Shown in pieces: positions 1-10,332 of a stretch of 64,000 nucleotides of DNA. Origin of the DNA: Aspergillus flavus. Lineage: Eukaryota > Ascomycota > Eurotiomycetes > Eurotiales > Aspergillaceae. The translations under genes were made by a program, and so were the position numbers. The DNA lies in the NCBI RefSeq assembly GCF_009017415.1, contig NC_092405.1, positions 124,001 to 188,000 on the forward strand, in the 5' to 3' direction. How positions within the stretch are numbered: position 1 is the stretch's first letter; the number at the start of each line of letters is the position of its first letter. The notes under the pieces were generated by a model. It did not search any database. It had not been told where the DNA came from and was given only the letters and a program-made list of their open reading frames with translations.

Positions 1-793
1 AATGAAATAATCGACATATTTTGCAATGTCTTTGACAGGATACTGCTTTAGGTACCAATAAGAAGCCGGCACCGCAAGGGAAAGCGATTTCTCGCTGGGC
101 AACTTGCTTCGGAGCAGCTGCAGGAACGCAAGGTAGTTGTCTCCTTCCTCAGGGCTTCCGGGAGTGATATCCGGAATATCAGGTGCGCCAGGATACTCCC
201 AGTCAAAGTCGAAGCCATCCAAGTTTTTGCGGTTCATGAAGCTCACCAGGTTATTGACAAATGTTTCGCGATGCTCTTTCTTGGTAGCATCTCTGAAGCG
301 CTGGAATATTCCTGCCTCCGTGGAAAACGCCCATCCGCCAAAGGTAAGAATCTTTTTAAAGCCACTCATCTTGACGAATTTGCTGAATTCGTACTCAACG
401 TCTGAGATGTCCACGTCGAAACTGGACGTGACGGCGGCAAATGCAAAGTGGATGTGCGAGTACTTGTTGGCCGGGATCTCCTTGACACTCATTCGTAGAC
501 ACAATCTTGACTGATCAAGCGCCTCGAAATAACCGATGGTCTTTAACTGATCGGGTGCCTTGCCGTTGTTAACAATCTCCATCCCGCAGTTGGAAATACA
601 GCCGTTCGTTCCTGGTTTTGCGGTGCCGGGAGCGCCAGTATCCGCGGGTGACTTGGTACAGAAGTCGACCGTTGTTCCACAAAATCCCCAGGCATCGCAA
701 CATGCATTCAGTGGACATGGATTAAGATCAGCCAGCGCTGCTCCGTTAGAAGGCTTCTCGGTACCCGGTACCTGTGGACCGCAGGTGGCTCCC
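1..793 (-). CDS. GH18 chitinase, killer-toxin-like (group C), partial
   Basis: Endo-chitinase that hydrolyses chitin, probably secreted or wall-associated. Read on the minus strand, the fragment begins with a hevein-type chitin-binding module (CGPQVPGTEKPS, then a Cys-rich stretch CPLNACCDAWGFCGTT) and a Gly/Pro linker with CISNCG, followed by the start of a GH18 barrel. The barrel strand KKILTFGGWAFS and the catalytic DGFDFDWEYPGAPDIP (DxxDxDxE signature, Glu as proton donor) are both visible. This order is that of large fungal group C chitinases related to the Kluyveromyces killer-toxin alpha/beta subunit. The gene runs off the left edge. Upstream of the chitin-binding module, where LysM domains and a signal peptide normally lie, homology stops near 793 and a plus-strand ORF begins, so the 5' part appears lost. 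The catalytic motif is intact, but with no visible start the gene is probably not expressed as full enzyme. Family call is firm; the 5' status is inference. Confidence 0.85.
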
Positions 794-1496
794 TGGATGC
801 GCCAAGGTTGGCGTTGTCTGCGACTTCAAGGCGTTCATGAAGGAAATCAGCGTAATCAAGAAAGTATGGGAGCGCGACGCAAACGGCGATATAATCCGGC
901 CTTACAACATTGTCGATGACCCTAATTGGGACAAGGTCAACTGGGCGCAGGTCGGCGAGGGTGCGAACCTCGAGACAGTCGGAACTGAGTTTGACAAGGT
1001 CGGTTTCAAGGGACGCATGGAAAATGCGAGGATTTTCAAGAATTGGAGTCAGAAGGATAGCTTCGAAACTGTTATAAGTGAAGCGGAGGATATTGCCACC
1101 AAGGCAATTGCTAAGCTCAAGGCCGATGGCAGGGAGCCTGCCGATGACCGTTTCAACAAAATGACAGCTGCGCTCAAGACTCATGGCGACGCCCGGCGTT
1201 ACGATCAGGCACAGAAAATCGCCAAAAAATTTGAAAAGGAGATGAGCGACGGGGGGTTCAGTGCCGCGTACACTGATCCTATAGAGAGGCCCCCAGTCCC
1301 AGCTTACAGGAAGATTGATGCGGACCAGACCATCCGCGATAACACGGGCAGGATGGGTTTTGACAAGGTGGAGCAGAAAGTCAGAGACTATGTCACGAAC
1401 TTCAATAGCGCTGGCCAGTCACTGAGCCATTTTGAGGCTATCGTCAAGACACAGGATATGCATGATCACCTTGCCGAGGCTTGTAGAAATGTATGA
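774..1496 (+). CDS. C-terminal fragment of unrecognised protein
   Basis: Open frame of 240 codons on the plus strand that faces away from the chitinase. The first ATG is at 837; upstream of it the frame stays open to about 774 with Cys, Val and Phe residues that look coding (VGVVCDFKAFMKEI). The product is hydrophilic and charged, with KKVWERDANGDIIRPY near the start, EAEDIATKAIAKLKADG in the middle and DNTGRMGFDKVEQKVRDYV near the end; no signal peptide or membrane segment is seen. I do not recognise the family. Codon use and composition look coding and the ORF ends in an AT-rich 3' region. It begins within about 20 bases of where chitinase homology ends on the other strand, so it may be the 3' part of a gene cut by an inversion or deletion. 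It could instead be a complete small gene starting at 837. Confidence 0.45.
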   Translation: MDRRWLPGCAKVGVVCDFKAFMKEISVIKKVWERDANGDIIRPYNIVDDPNWDKVNWAQVGEGANLETVGTEFDKVGFKGRMENARIFKNWSQKDSFETVISEAEDIATKAIAKLKADGREPADDRFNKMTAALKTHGDARRYDQAQKIAKKFEKEMSDGGFSAAYTDPIERPPVPAYRKIDADQTIRDNTGRMGFDKVEQKVRDYVTNFNSAGQSLSHFEAIVKTQDMHDHLAEACRNV

Positions 1497-1554
1497 TATC
1501 TTGTGTGGTTATGTACAAGACAATTCTCTATTGCTATATACAACGTTTGTACTT

Positions 1555-2673
1555 CTACCAGTAGCTTTTAGGTGGCGGTTTTTTATAACACTCATTGGCA
1601 CAATGTCGCACCATAATCCACGGTCGTAGCTTGGGCATACTCTGTCTAGCTTCCTTGACCCATGGATGATTCTCATTAGGCGAATACTGAGACAAGTCGA
1701 TGCGCGGGCGCGCTTCCTCCGGGAGGTAAGGTACCCAAGCGGAGCCAGGGTTTGTCCCAAGAATGCCATTTTTCCTTCGTGCGTAATCCCACATTGACGC
1801 AAGGATGATCCATTCAGCTTTGCTTTTCCATGTTCCCACGGCCGCTCGGAATCGAGCATTTGTTAATAATTCGAAGAGTGCTTGCACGGCCGGTTCCTTT
1901 TCCAATGCGTGCTCCCTGAATAATGCTTGAAATTGCCTCAATCGAGCTTCGTCATCAACATCAACCATCTGAACAGGCGCATCACCTAACAACCCAAACA
2001 AGCCAGACCTCAGAGCCGCTTCCCTAGTGATATGTAGAGAAACTGCCGCCATGGCTACGTCGTACCACCTGTGGAATTCTGCGAGAGCCGCAATGTCGCT
2101 CGCTTCTTCAATGCTGAGAGGGTCATACATGCCATCATGACGACGAGACCACGAGGCGGAGAATGGTTCATCGTTATCAGCGCCATCAGCGCCATCAGCG
2201 CCATCAGCACCCTCCAGCAGCCCCTTCAAATCAAAGTAGTAAATGATCTCTGCCACGATAGAAGGTTGCATCCCAAGCTCCTCTGCCTGCAACGAGTACC
2301 AGCCGATCGGACTGTAAAGTCCAACAAGCGGTCCTAAGACATCATAGCTCATTCGTGTCCAGTTGAGATGCAGCACATCCCGACGCGGCTGCACCCATAT
2401 CAACTGTTTGCTAGTTGTCTCCTGTCCTTGCACCCAACGTCCCTCTTCTAGCGCGACTTGCCGAGACTCGCTGTTGACAAATGCGATAACTGGCAGCTGA
2501 GCGTTTTGGTGTGTTGTATACTCGGGCAAGCAGGCTTGACGGGATTCTTCGCCATCGAGAAGAAAGGCGGGGATGTCTAGTTCTGCTATACGATACGGGA
2601 GGCAATGCTCCCAGATAAGACGGCGTAGTTCTAGAGGCAGCCGCGTGAAATAGTGGAATGAGTTGTCGCTCAT
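1555..2673 (-). CDS. 2EXR domain (F-box-like) protein
   Basis: Single-exon gene of about 372 residues. The N-terminus FHYFTRLPLELRRLIWEHCL is the standard opening of fungal 2EXR proteins, an F-box-like family of unknown biochemical role that is greatly expanded in filamentous fungi. The second conserved element, INSESRQ-like, is present as FVNSESRQVALEE around residue 66-78. The ATG at 2673 was chosen because it lies three residues before the domain; an in-frame ATG 48 bases upstream would only add a poorly conserved leader. Around residues 155-170 a Gly-Ala-Asp tripeptide repeat is encoded by a 9-bp tandem repeat, an insertion not expected in the family. No neighbour suggests a pathway. The F-box analogy and any role in protein turnover are inference. 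Confidence 0.75.
   Translation of the reverse strand: MSDNSFHYFTRLPLELRRLIWEHCLPYRIAELDIPAFLLDGEESRQACLPEYTTHQNAQLPVIAFVNSESRQVALEEGRWVQGQETTSKQLIWVQPRRDVLHLNWTRMSYDVLGPLVGLYSPIGWYSLQAEELGMQPSIVAEIIYYFDLKGLLEGADGADGADGADNDEPFSASWSRRHDGMYDPLSIEEASDIAALAEFHRWYDVAMAAVSLHITREAALRSGLFGLLGDAPVQMVDVDDEARLRQFQALFREHALEKEPAVQALFELLTNARFRAAVGTWKSKAEWIILASMWDYARRKNGILGTNPGSAWVPYLPEEARPRIDLSQYSPNENHPWVKEARQSMPKLRPWIMVRHCANECYKKPPPKSYW
2174..2212 (+). repeat. 9-bp minisatellite inside the 2EXR gene
   Basis: About four tandem copies of CGCCATCAG (last copies imperfect). On the minus strand it encodes Gly-Ala-Asp repeats. Unit length is a multiple of three, so copy-number change would keep the frame. Confidence 0.8.
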
Positions 2674-2866
2674 CTTGTACTTCAATATATGTGTTACTAT
2701 GAAGTGAGAGGTATGTAGCAAGTAATAGAGTAGAAAACTGGAAAGATGGCCGTAGATATATTAATTTATCGGCCCTAGTGGTCGGGCCGATGCTTGCCCG
2801 ATGCCCGGGAGTGGCATGTGAGTCAAGTTCAACAGCAGGGTTTTACAATCTGAAAATGCCTATTCT

Positions 2867-3979
2867 TCATAATTTGGCAGGTACGAATGACTTCTGGAGG
2901 ATGCCCATCGCATCCTGCCTGATCTTCGTAACGATATGTGCTGCTGGCATCACGGCTCGTATAAGGCCTACCCCGGTTCCTGCATAGGTTGTCATTCGGC
3001 CTTGCGGTCCCCAGCCATTATCCCCCTTGAGCTTCTCTTCCTCGTACAGACGTCGATTCTCCTCCTCAGTGACCTCCTGGTTCACAATGTCCTCATACGA
3101 TCGATTGATTAGACCGCGTCCATCATACTTTGTTGGCCAGCCATAGATCCCACGGACTTTATCATAGACCGTCGACCGTACTGTACTCACACCACCGTCC
3201 GAGGCTCGAAGAATCTCATTTTGATAGCCTTTCGCAATTTGTGCCTCCGGGGAGGCTAGAAACCGAGTCCCCATAGCACATCCGTCCGCGCCCAAAATTA
3301 TCGTGGCAGCCAACCCTCGACCGTCACTGATGCCGCCCGCTGCAACAACAAACGGTTTTCCAATGGTCTGCGTCGAACTGGGCTCTCTTGACTTTAAATG
3401 ATCTAAGACCTCGGGAAGAAGGGTGACAATACTGGCAGACCGAGCAAGTCCATGACCACCAGCATCACATCCTTGGACGACAAGGACATCCGGCTGCAAT
3501 TTCTCTGTAGACTCTATTGCATCTTCCAAACAACAGAGTTGCACCCAGATCTTCACGTTGTATGGGACTTCGGACCGAATGGCCCGGGTCCAAGGTAAGA
3601 GGTCGTCCACGCCGGTCTTCGGTGCAAAGAGCCAAATTGCGCAGGGACGGTACTTCTGGATCAAGGGCAGCGCGATTTCCAGTGATGCGCCCCAGTTTAA
3701 GAAGCCCACCCCGACGGGGAGAATCGGTGCGTCACCCTGACTCTGTTGAAGATGATAATCGTGGAAGTTGGCCTCGTTGACAAGATCTTGTGCTTCGATG
3801 AGTTGTTGTTCCAACCCGGAAAGGTCGTATCCGCCGGCTATGAATCCAATGCCCCCGGCGGAGGAGACCGCGACTGCAAGCTTTGCAGTCGCGATATTGA
3901 GCATGGGCGCTGACGCAACAAGTGGACATGCGATCCACGGATAGTCTTTTTCGAGACGAGAGAAGTGTGCAATCGTCAT
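2867..3979 (-). CDS. nitronate monooxygenase (2-nitropropane dioxygenase family)
   Basis: FMN-dependent enzyme that oxidises alkyl nitronates such as propionate 3-nitronate to carbonyl compounds plus nitrite, usually viewed as detoxification. The 370-residue single-exon product has the family pattern in order: ACPLVASAPM at 17-26, AGGIGFIAGGYD at 41-52, the flavin-binding GCDAGGHG at 170-177, AAGGISDGRG at 213-222 and GADGCAMGTRFLASPEA at 230-246. Length fits the fungal class. The start ATG at 3979 precedes the barrel by about 15 residues, with no signal peptide, so it should be cytosolic or peroxisomal. It is divergent from nothing obvious: a 2.4-kb gene-free stretch lies upstream. Catalytic details are known of the family; substrate is not shown here. 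Confidence 0.88.
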   Translation of the reverse strand: MTIAHFSRLEKDYPWIACPLVASAPMLNIATAKLAVAVSSAGGIGFIAGGYDLSGLEQQLIEAQDLVNEANFHDYHLQQSQGDAPILPVGVGFLNWGASLEIALPLIQKYRPCAIWLFAPKTGVDDLLPWTRAIRSEVPYNVKIWVQLCCLEDAIESTEKLQPDVLVVQGCDAGGHGLARSASIVTLLPEVLDHLKSREPSSTQTIGKPFVVAAGGISDGRGLAATIILGADGCAMGTRFLASPEAQIAKGYQNEILRASDGGVSTVRSTVYDKVRGIYGWPTKYDGRGLINRSYEDIVNQEVTEEENRRLYEEEKLKGDNGWGPQGRMTTYAGTGVGLIRAVMPAAHIVTKIRQDAMGILQKSFVPAKL

Positions 3980-6430
3980 TTCGTTCGAGTCTGTCTTTTG
4001 GTATTCGCTTTAAGGGGAATCCAGCTCCTGAATCTCGAGGAGATATATATACTTGTCATATATTCTTGGCAAGTGGAGGAGTTACCTGAGGCCCAAGCTA
4101 GGGATGTGATTAGAACAAAGCGACAGGCAATGAGATATGCATAAGGACCCCAGAAAGCGCTATCATCTAACAAAGGGGGACGTGGCGCGGTCACGCGGCT
4201 GGCGAGGGCCCAAAGCGTCAAGCATGCCCTATCTCAACCCGCATTCATCCTCGTGGCAGGGATCAGGCCCAGGGATCATGGCCGCAACAAGGCGGGGATA
4301 ATGAGTAACAAACGAATAGACTGGGCTTCATATTACTAACCCAACCGCAATGGTACGTAACCTATGGCATATCTTATCTTGAATCCCTTTGTTATCTCCC
4401 TTTTAGTCCATTTGGCGACAGGCAATGATGGTTGGCTGCGTATCCACAGATACTACCACGATAACGCAATGATAATTTGCTGGTTTCCTGGTTGGACATC
4501 GTGCAGGATGACCGGTGGAGACCTGAGCCAGGTTCATAGTTGGACGTTACTTTGGACGTTGCTTTGCGCTCTCCACGTTTCTCCGCCATGCGGCATGATG
4601 TTAGACAAAGGATATATTTTGAGTTCAACATAACCCTATCTGTAGTTCCGCAATATCCGAAATCGCTTTGAACCTAAACCATCTACAGGAAATCGTAGGC
4701 CATCTCGAAGACATTTCTGGGCTTCCGTGATTTGCTGACCTCGAAGCTAAGATTGATGGGCCTGTCATCTGTTCCACTGGGGAGACTGGAGTCCCGTCAA
4801 GATGAGAACGAGAGCAATGCAAAAGCGTACACAGCTAAAGCTTTGAGCTATTCGATTGCGACCTTGCGATATATCCCCTCAGCGGCACATAGTATATCTA
4901 CCGAACGATGCAGCTAAATGACAGTGCTCTGCCATGGCCGGACGAGTGATTTCGTGTGCAATAGTTCCACATCCACAAATTCGGCAGGTATATCAACTGG
5001 ACCAATACTTTAGGCTATTATTGGTCGTATCCTATGCCATAGCACGCATTTTGAAATTCCTGCTAGAAGGGGATTGCTCATCGATAAACGGCTAGTCAAC
5101 CCTTGACGCCGTACGCTCAGAGTTCCGGTTTATCTGTGCAGTTTCCGAGTCAGGGCATCTTGTAGGGACCTGCCACTGCCGCCAGGGAAGATTTGATCGA
5201 ATTGTCTGCTCACGAGTGTGATTACGTGGAGGCCTTTTGCTTCAAGCCTCGAGAAACCGTGACTAACGCTGGTCCTATTGCATCGTGTATTAGCTATTCA
5301 TTCTGGTGCTCAGGGAGTAAACAAGGAATCCAGGTTGGCCGGCATGCAGGTAGCAGGGTGAGATGCATTAAATGTGCAAGGGGAGCAGTTTACTGGCCTT
5401 GGCTTAGAAGATATTGGGTTGACCACGTCATTAAGCATGAACACAGCGATCTCTGATCATCAGTTTACCTATCGACGTAATGGTGGTTTCCTAGTCCATG
5501 TTGATGCACCACTAGCGTGAGTTGTCCAGGCAGGCGAACCGGGGTCCATGTCAGTATCATATGTCGTTCCCTTGTGGAGTGTTCGGAATGTGTTGGGAAA
5601 GACGATACTCCTTCGACTACTCAGTCTCGTCGACTTCTGTCTTTGTCGCTCTATCGACCTGGTCCCGAAATTGCTAAACTGGCGAACACCGTGTATTTCA
5701 TGCCGAAGCGCTTCTTATATGATATATTCAGAGGCAAAGCTCGATCAGTAACGAGTGAAGTCTTTCGCCAACAGACGATGCGATTCAAATCCCAGCAAAA
5801 CCAGATACTTGGATAAAGACAATGATAAATAGTGTGCGGCGTGTGTGACAGAGTCCAGACCCCAAAAACGTAGCAATGCATATCACGCGCCTTTCCCACG
5901 TCGCGTTTGTGGAACTCCGTCCTTATTTAGAACACTAGGCTTTTCCTTCATGTTGCCTCCCCTCAAGAGGATCTTCTCTGGCAAAGGCACTTCCTATTTT
6001 GATAGCCTGTGGACATCTATCGAAATGCGACCGTGTGAACAATTGGGCTTTGGGTCCATCAAACCGGATGCAGCTGTGGAGGGAAATGATATTTTCGGGT
6101 GAACACTATCTCCTATAATTGAAAGGCTTCCCTAAGATAGCTATCTAGTCTGTATGTATTGTATCTTCCAGGACTTTCCTCTAAGGAAGGAATGCTGAAA
6201 AGATAGTCCGAACTCTAGAGACAGTCACATATATCCTTTCTTTCAATGATCGAACAAGATGAAAAACAAATTACCGCAAAGAGATAACTGTCTGCTTGAA
6301 GAATTCCTAAGGATCCATTGGATATGTTAATTGTATGAAAACATTCCCTTTACCACGCGAGATACTTTGCCTCGCCCTGGCGCATCAAATATCAAAAGCC
6401 ATGTCGCTATTTGCAGACTAAGCACATCAC
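3980..6430. other. gene-free stretch, 2.45 kb
   Basis: Holds the nitronate monooxygenase promoter at its left end. Only short, unrecognisable open frames occur. A stretch near 4690-4915 reads like decayed coding sequence (ADLEAKIDGPVI and NAKAYTAKALSYSIATL in neighbouring frames) but I cannot name a family. Confidence 0.5.
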
Positions 6431-8041
6431 TCATTCCGAGGGCTTCTGGATCAAGATAGCCTCGGCCTGAGAAAGCTCGCAGCGAACAATGCCACCGTCA
6501 TTGACAATGCCTTGCTCGACTTTTTCTTGGCCTACCAAGTTTCCCGTCGCTGAATCGATACTAACTCCCGATACGTTCACCCCACTCTTTGCGTTGGTGC
6601 CTGGACCCTGTAATCTGAGGATCTCTATCTTTGTGCCTGGGCTCCACGAGGTATGCACTTCCACGGTCCGTGTCGGTCGGTCCCCTGGGGAAGCAAATGT
6701 GGAGTCAGTTGCTGCCAAAGTGGAAGGGTTATGCGCTCCGACTGTCGAGTTCCACACGCCTAAATTGATGAAAACAAGCTTAGCAAGGCTGGACTCCGGG
6801 GCATCGCTGAAAATTGCGAATCCGCTAAAGTCCGATGCATTCGCAGCGGGTAACGCACTGATCCTCCACGAGTCCGCCTTCCTGCTGGAGATGATATGAG
6901 CGAGGAAGATATGCGAGAAGAAGTTGGCCCGGACACCCGCAGTGAGGTTCTCGCCCTTGTGCTCATACGGGAGAGGAGTGAAAGCAGAATATTCACTCTG
7001 GTGACCGAGGTGGAAGTAGGTCTGCTCGATGCCAATACTGGCTGCCGTTAACACATAATCGGTGGCCCAAAGGGCGGCTCCAAAGGTGTCACTGATGCCG
7101 CTTTTCCCACTACATGAGGCAGAGTTGGTTTCTCCCAGAACCAGTCTGCTTCCTGCCGCTCGGGCAGCTGCATCCTGTGGAATATATTGAGACAGGTTCT
7201 TCCAGATAACGTTGTGGTCTGAGAGCAAGTTCAGAGAAAGACGTGCGTAACGCTCAGCATCGCAAGTTGATTGGGGGTAGAGGTGCACCGCGTAGCTCTC
7301 AATGATCTTAGGGTCAACCAGTCCCGCGCGGGTTACGTTAACGATGTCAAAGTCGTCTATTTCGTCGTGTTGATCAGGGACCATGGGAGGATCGGCAAAG
7401 ACGGCCGCTTGGAAGAGGGGCTTGTGAGTGGCATTCTTGTAGAACTTGGAGGACAGAATTTGGCCTGTCAAGCGGCGCCACTGCTTCGTATATTCCTTGG
7501 TGTCCCAGTCTGCTCCTCGCCAGCCTTTGTTGATATAGTGATCTATTTCATTCCCCAGTTCGAAGTGTGATAGGGAATCTCCCAGTGCCCCCATCGCGGC
7601 TTGGGCTTCCTCCATGGCGTTGATCCATGAATCCGTCTCGTTGCGAAAATTCAGTGTGTATAGAATGTCCGTTCCTTCTGGAAAATATTCTTTCCAGCCA
7701 TTGAACCAATCTGGACGGATACGTAACACCTCTACTGTGGTATCATTTGGCAGTGCTTCCGACGGGAATTCCAATGTTGGATCGAATAATGTTTGGTCAG
7801 CGATATTGCCTCCGACTCGAATTGGTGCGGGTACTCCAGCTATCTCCGCGACGTGTCCCAATAACTTTGATGCCAGTTCAGTTTGGAGGTACGGGTCAAG
7901 AGAAACAGGCTCAATTGAATAACCATACAAATCACGTCTCAGGACCCTGGACGAAATGTTCAGAGGTATATGAACGGTAGATACAGAAGACGCAATCGCT
8001 AGATTGCCAAACAGAAGGAGGGATGGCAGCCAGGACGACAT
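6431..8041 (-). CDS. GH79 family beta-glucuronidase-like glycosidase, secreted
   Basis: Single-exon, 536 residues, with a hydrophobic N-terminal signal (WLPSLLLFGNLAIAS). Fungal GH79 enzymes release glucuronic acid or 4-O-methyl-glucuronic acid from arabinogalactan or similar glycans, and relate to heparanases. Family marks seen: DLYGYSIEPVSLD at 37-49 starting the TIM barrel, RVGGNIADQT at 75-84, the acid/base FELGNEIDHY with Glu165 preceded by Asn, and the nucleophile strand LVLGETNSAS with Glu304. The residues after about 430 form the beta-sandwich typical of the family and end in QAEAILIQKPSE. Length is normal. The next gene on the same strand is a GH5 enzyme about 1 kb upstream. Substrate cannot be fixed from sequence alone. 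Confidence 0.85.
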   Translation of the reverse strand: MSSWLPSLLLFGNLAIASSVSTVHIPLNISSRVLRRDLYGYSIEPVSLDPYLQTELASKLLGHVAEIAGVPAPIRVGGNIADQTLFDPTLEFPSEALPNDTTVEVLRIRPDWFNGWKEYFPEGTDILYTLNFRNETDSWINAMEEAQAAMGALGDSLSHFELGNEIDHYINKGWRGADWDTKEYTKQWRRLTGQILSSKFYKNATHKPLFQAAVFADPPMVPDQHDEIDDFDIVNVTRAGLVDPKIIESYAVHLYPQSTCDAERYARLSLNLLSDHNVIWKNLSQYIPQDAAARAAGSRLVLGETNSASCSGKSGISDTFGAALWATDYVLTAASIGIEQTYFHLGHQSEYSAFTPLPYEHKGENLTAGVRANFFSHIFLAHIISSRKADSWRISALPAANASDFSGFAIFSDAPESSLAKLVFINLGVWNSTVGAHNPSTLAATDSTFASPGDRPTRTVEVHTSWSPGTKIEILRLQGPGTNAKSGVNVSGVSIDSATGNLVGQEKVEQGIVNDGGIVRCELSQAEAILIQKPSE

Positions 8042-9031
8042 TTTTGGGATATCGAACAGAGTGATCGAGTCGCCGAGCTCCTGGTTCTGAGGTACAGCAA
8101 GATTTATTTAGATTACTGGCGTGGGGGTACACTCAATGAGGTGATTTCACAGAACGCGTTTGATCGGGTAGTTAACTTAATCTAATTAATTAGCAGAGTG
8201 ATCGGCGCAGGATGTCAGCACGATGATAGTAGTATTCCGGTGGGGGTCTGTTCTCACCGAAAGTACTTCCTTGTACCTGTTCAGGACCATCTGAAACTAG
8301 CATAACTCGTAACATGCGAGTTGTCTATCCGAAGACCCTGAGTGACATCATGAAGGTCAGATTCCAGTTAGAGCAAGCCGGGAGGGAAACTCGCGGGGAG
8401 AGGTGTTTCCTCCACCGGACTCGATCTGGTATGCTTCTCTACATTATAGCTCCGGAGGGGTGTGGATAATGGCCCACTCATGCATTCGCCTAATGCCGCA
8501 CCCTCTCTCCGTGCTAAACACTTTAGGATGCGGGGAAATGCCCGTCTTGAGGCCGGGTGACGCTGCAGCTGAGGCCCATCAAGCTATCCCATAGTCCTGT
8601 CGTTGTGCCGTGTGGCTAGATCCAGAACGCCGGAAAGTTTTCATCACTTTCTGCCTCTATTTGTGATCGAAACTTTTAATTTGGTTTGAAATAGTAGCAA
8701 CTTTGAAGATGAATTACGAAAAGTTGGCTTTCAATTCCTCGCATGATAGACACACGTATAGTAGCAGTATTTTTCGCTGCCCAGCTACTTCCAGAAAGGA
8801 CTTCAGGAGGATACCTTATGAGCCGGCCTCCCAGGCAGTGCGATTCGGATTTATGATCTAAACATCCGAACATCTGAACATTCTACTAACCCAGGTACCG
8901 TACGTGAGATATTAGAGATGCTTTGCGGGATTAGCCCAGCGTCGCCTGGACCATAGGTATCAAACCATTGGTGACTGCGTCGGTTGACCGCCAATCCGAC
9001 CAAGTATGGTCAAGGAGCCCTGCATGCTTGG
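8042..9031. other. intergenic, 0.99 kb
   Basis: Promoter side of the GH79 gene and 3' side of the GH5 gene. No coding or RNA feature recognised. Confidence 0.5.
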
Positions 9032-10332
9032 TTAGTTGCCGGTTTGCTCTCGGATAGTCTTGGAGAAAGACTCACCCCATAGCTCATCGTCATCCTGAGT
9101 CCCTTTCCGGATATAGTAACTTCCCGCAATCACCCAAACCATCCATCCCGCCTGTAAACTAGGAAGCCATTCCCGCAGGCAGGAGGCATACACATCTGTA
9201 TATGTGGTGTTGTCCTGGGGGAAGCCGAATTCAGTCATCTGTACCGGCATAATATTCACAATACTCGAGTTCTGGGTGTCAAGGGCGTTGAAACCGGCAT
9301 TCCATAAACTAGACTTAAGGTCCTCGCAGCTTGTGGCCGTGCGTTCGTAGTTGTGCAGCTCGAGCACAATCTTATCAGCATATTCGAAATCATCCTTACG
9401 AAATGCAGTGCCGTTCCCCAGCTCCGCACCCGTAGGTATGGGGCTGAGTCGGGTGTCATAGTCGAGACCCGAAAAGTAAATCAAGAGATTACGATTGGCC
9501 GCATGTATCTGGTTGGCATTCTCCACCATATGACGGTACCAGTACCGCCAATTGTAGGTCGTATTGACTAGGGTAGGATTATCCTCTGCTTTACGCAGTT
9601 CATTTCGCATCCCGACACTCTTCACAGCGGGGAGAGATTTAACCTGAGTGGTCGCGTCAGTAACTGAAGAGGCCGGTGATCGGGGGGTCTTGAATACATG
9701 TTCAGCCATATATTGCCACCCGCGGTGCCATTTGGCCACATCAAAATACCTGTCTCCAAACCAGGTGTTGCCATCCGTGCCTGAACAACACCACATGGCT
9801 TTAGAGATGTGGTTGTCCAAGTGCACATAGACCCCTTGTCGGTGTGATTCATTCGCTACTGCGTCGAACACCTGCCAAATATTTGATTAACCATACAATA
9901 AGCGTTGCCTTGTGCGATACCTACCTGCAACCTTGTAGTATCAACACCAAACTGAGGATTATGCCGCACAATGTTGCTAGATACTTTCGTGCCATTCTTC
10001 TCCCCCAAGGCCTTTACAAGCGAGTCCTTAATTGACACGTCTCGGCCCGTCTCTAGGATATCATCAATCATTTCAATGGCAAAGGTGAGGCGGATGACGT
10101 TCATCCCCAGTGTTTTGATTTTGTCGACAATATTCTCAATCGACTGATACTGAAGGCCTTCCGGCAGCATGGCCTCCGAGGCACCTGGCCAGTTGACGCC
10201 TGCAAAAGTTATATTTTGTCCATTGGCATCGACTATCCAACGCCCAGAAGTTGAAAGGGGCCCTGGGGCAATTGCAAGGGCAATTTGGGGAATGGTGATC
10301 CCGACCAATGTGGCTAGTACGTTAAAACGCAT
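9032..10332 (-). CDS. GH5 glycoside hydrolase (cellulase fold), secreted
   Basis: Two exons, 10332-9925 and 9871-9032, joined in phase 0 across a 53-nt intron (9872-9924) with donor GTAGGT and acceptor TTGGCAG; predicted length 415 residues. A signal peptide (ATLVGITIPQIALAIA) is followed by NGQNITFAGVNWPG, which opens the GH5 barrel. Catalytic elements seen: VYVHLDNH before the substrate cleft, the acid/base motif VGMRNELRKA (Glu about 227) and the nucleophile VQMTEFGFPQ (Glu about 350). Conserved aromatic and His positions (ELHNYE) lie between. GH5 covers endoglucanases, mannanases and exo-glucosidases; this subtype looks like the fungal secreted cellulase-like group, but substrate is uncertain. 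It shares strand and probable extracellular location with the GH79 gene downstream. Confidence 0.85.

Noticed and set aside
4625..4917. Possible decayed coding sequence around ADLEAKIDGPVI
   Set aside because: Too short, in more than one frame, and no family recognised.
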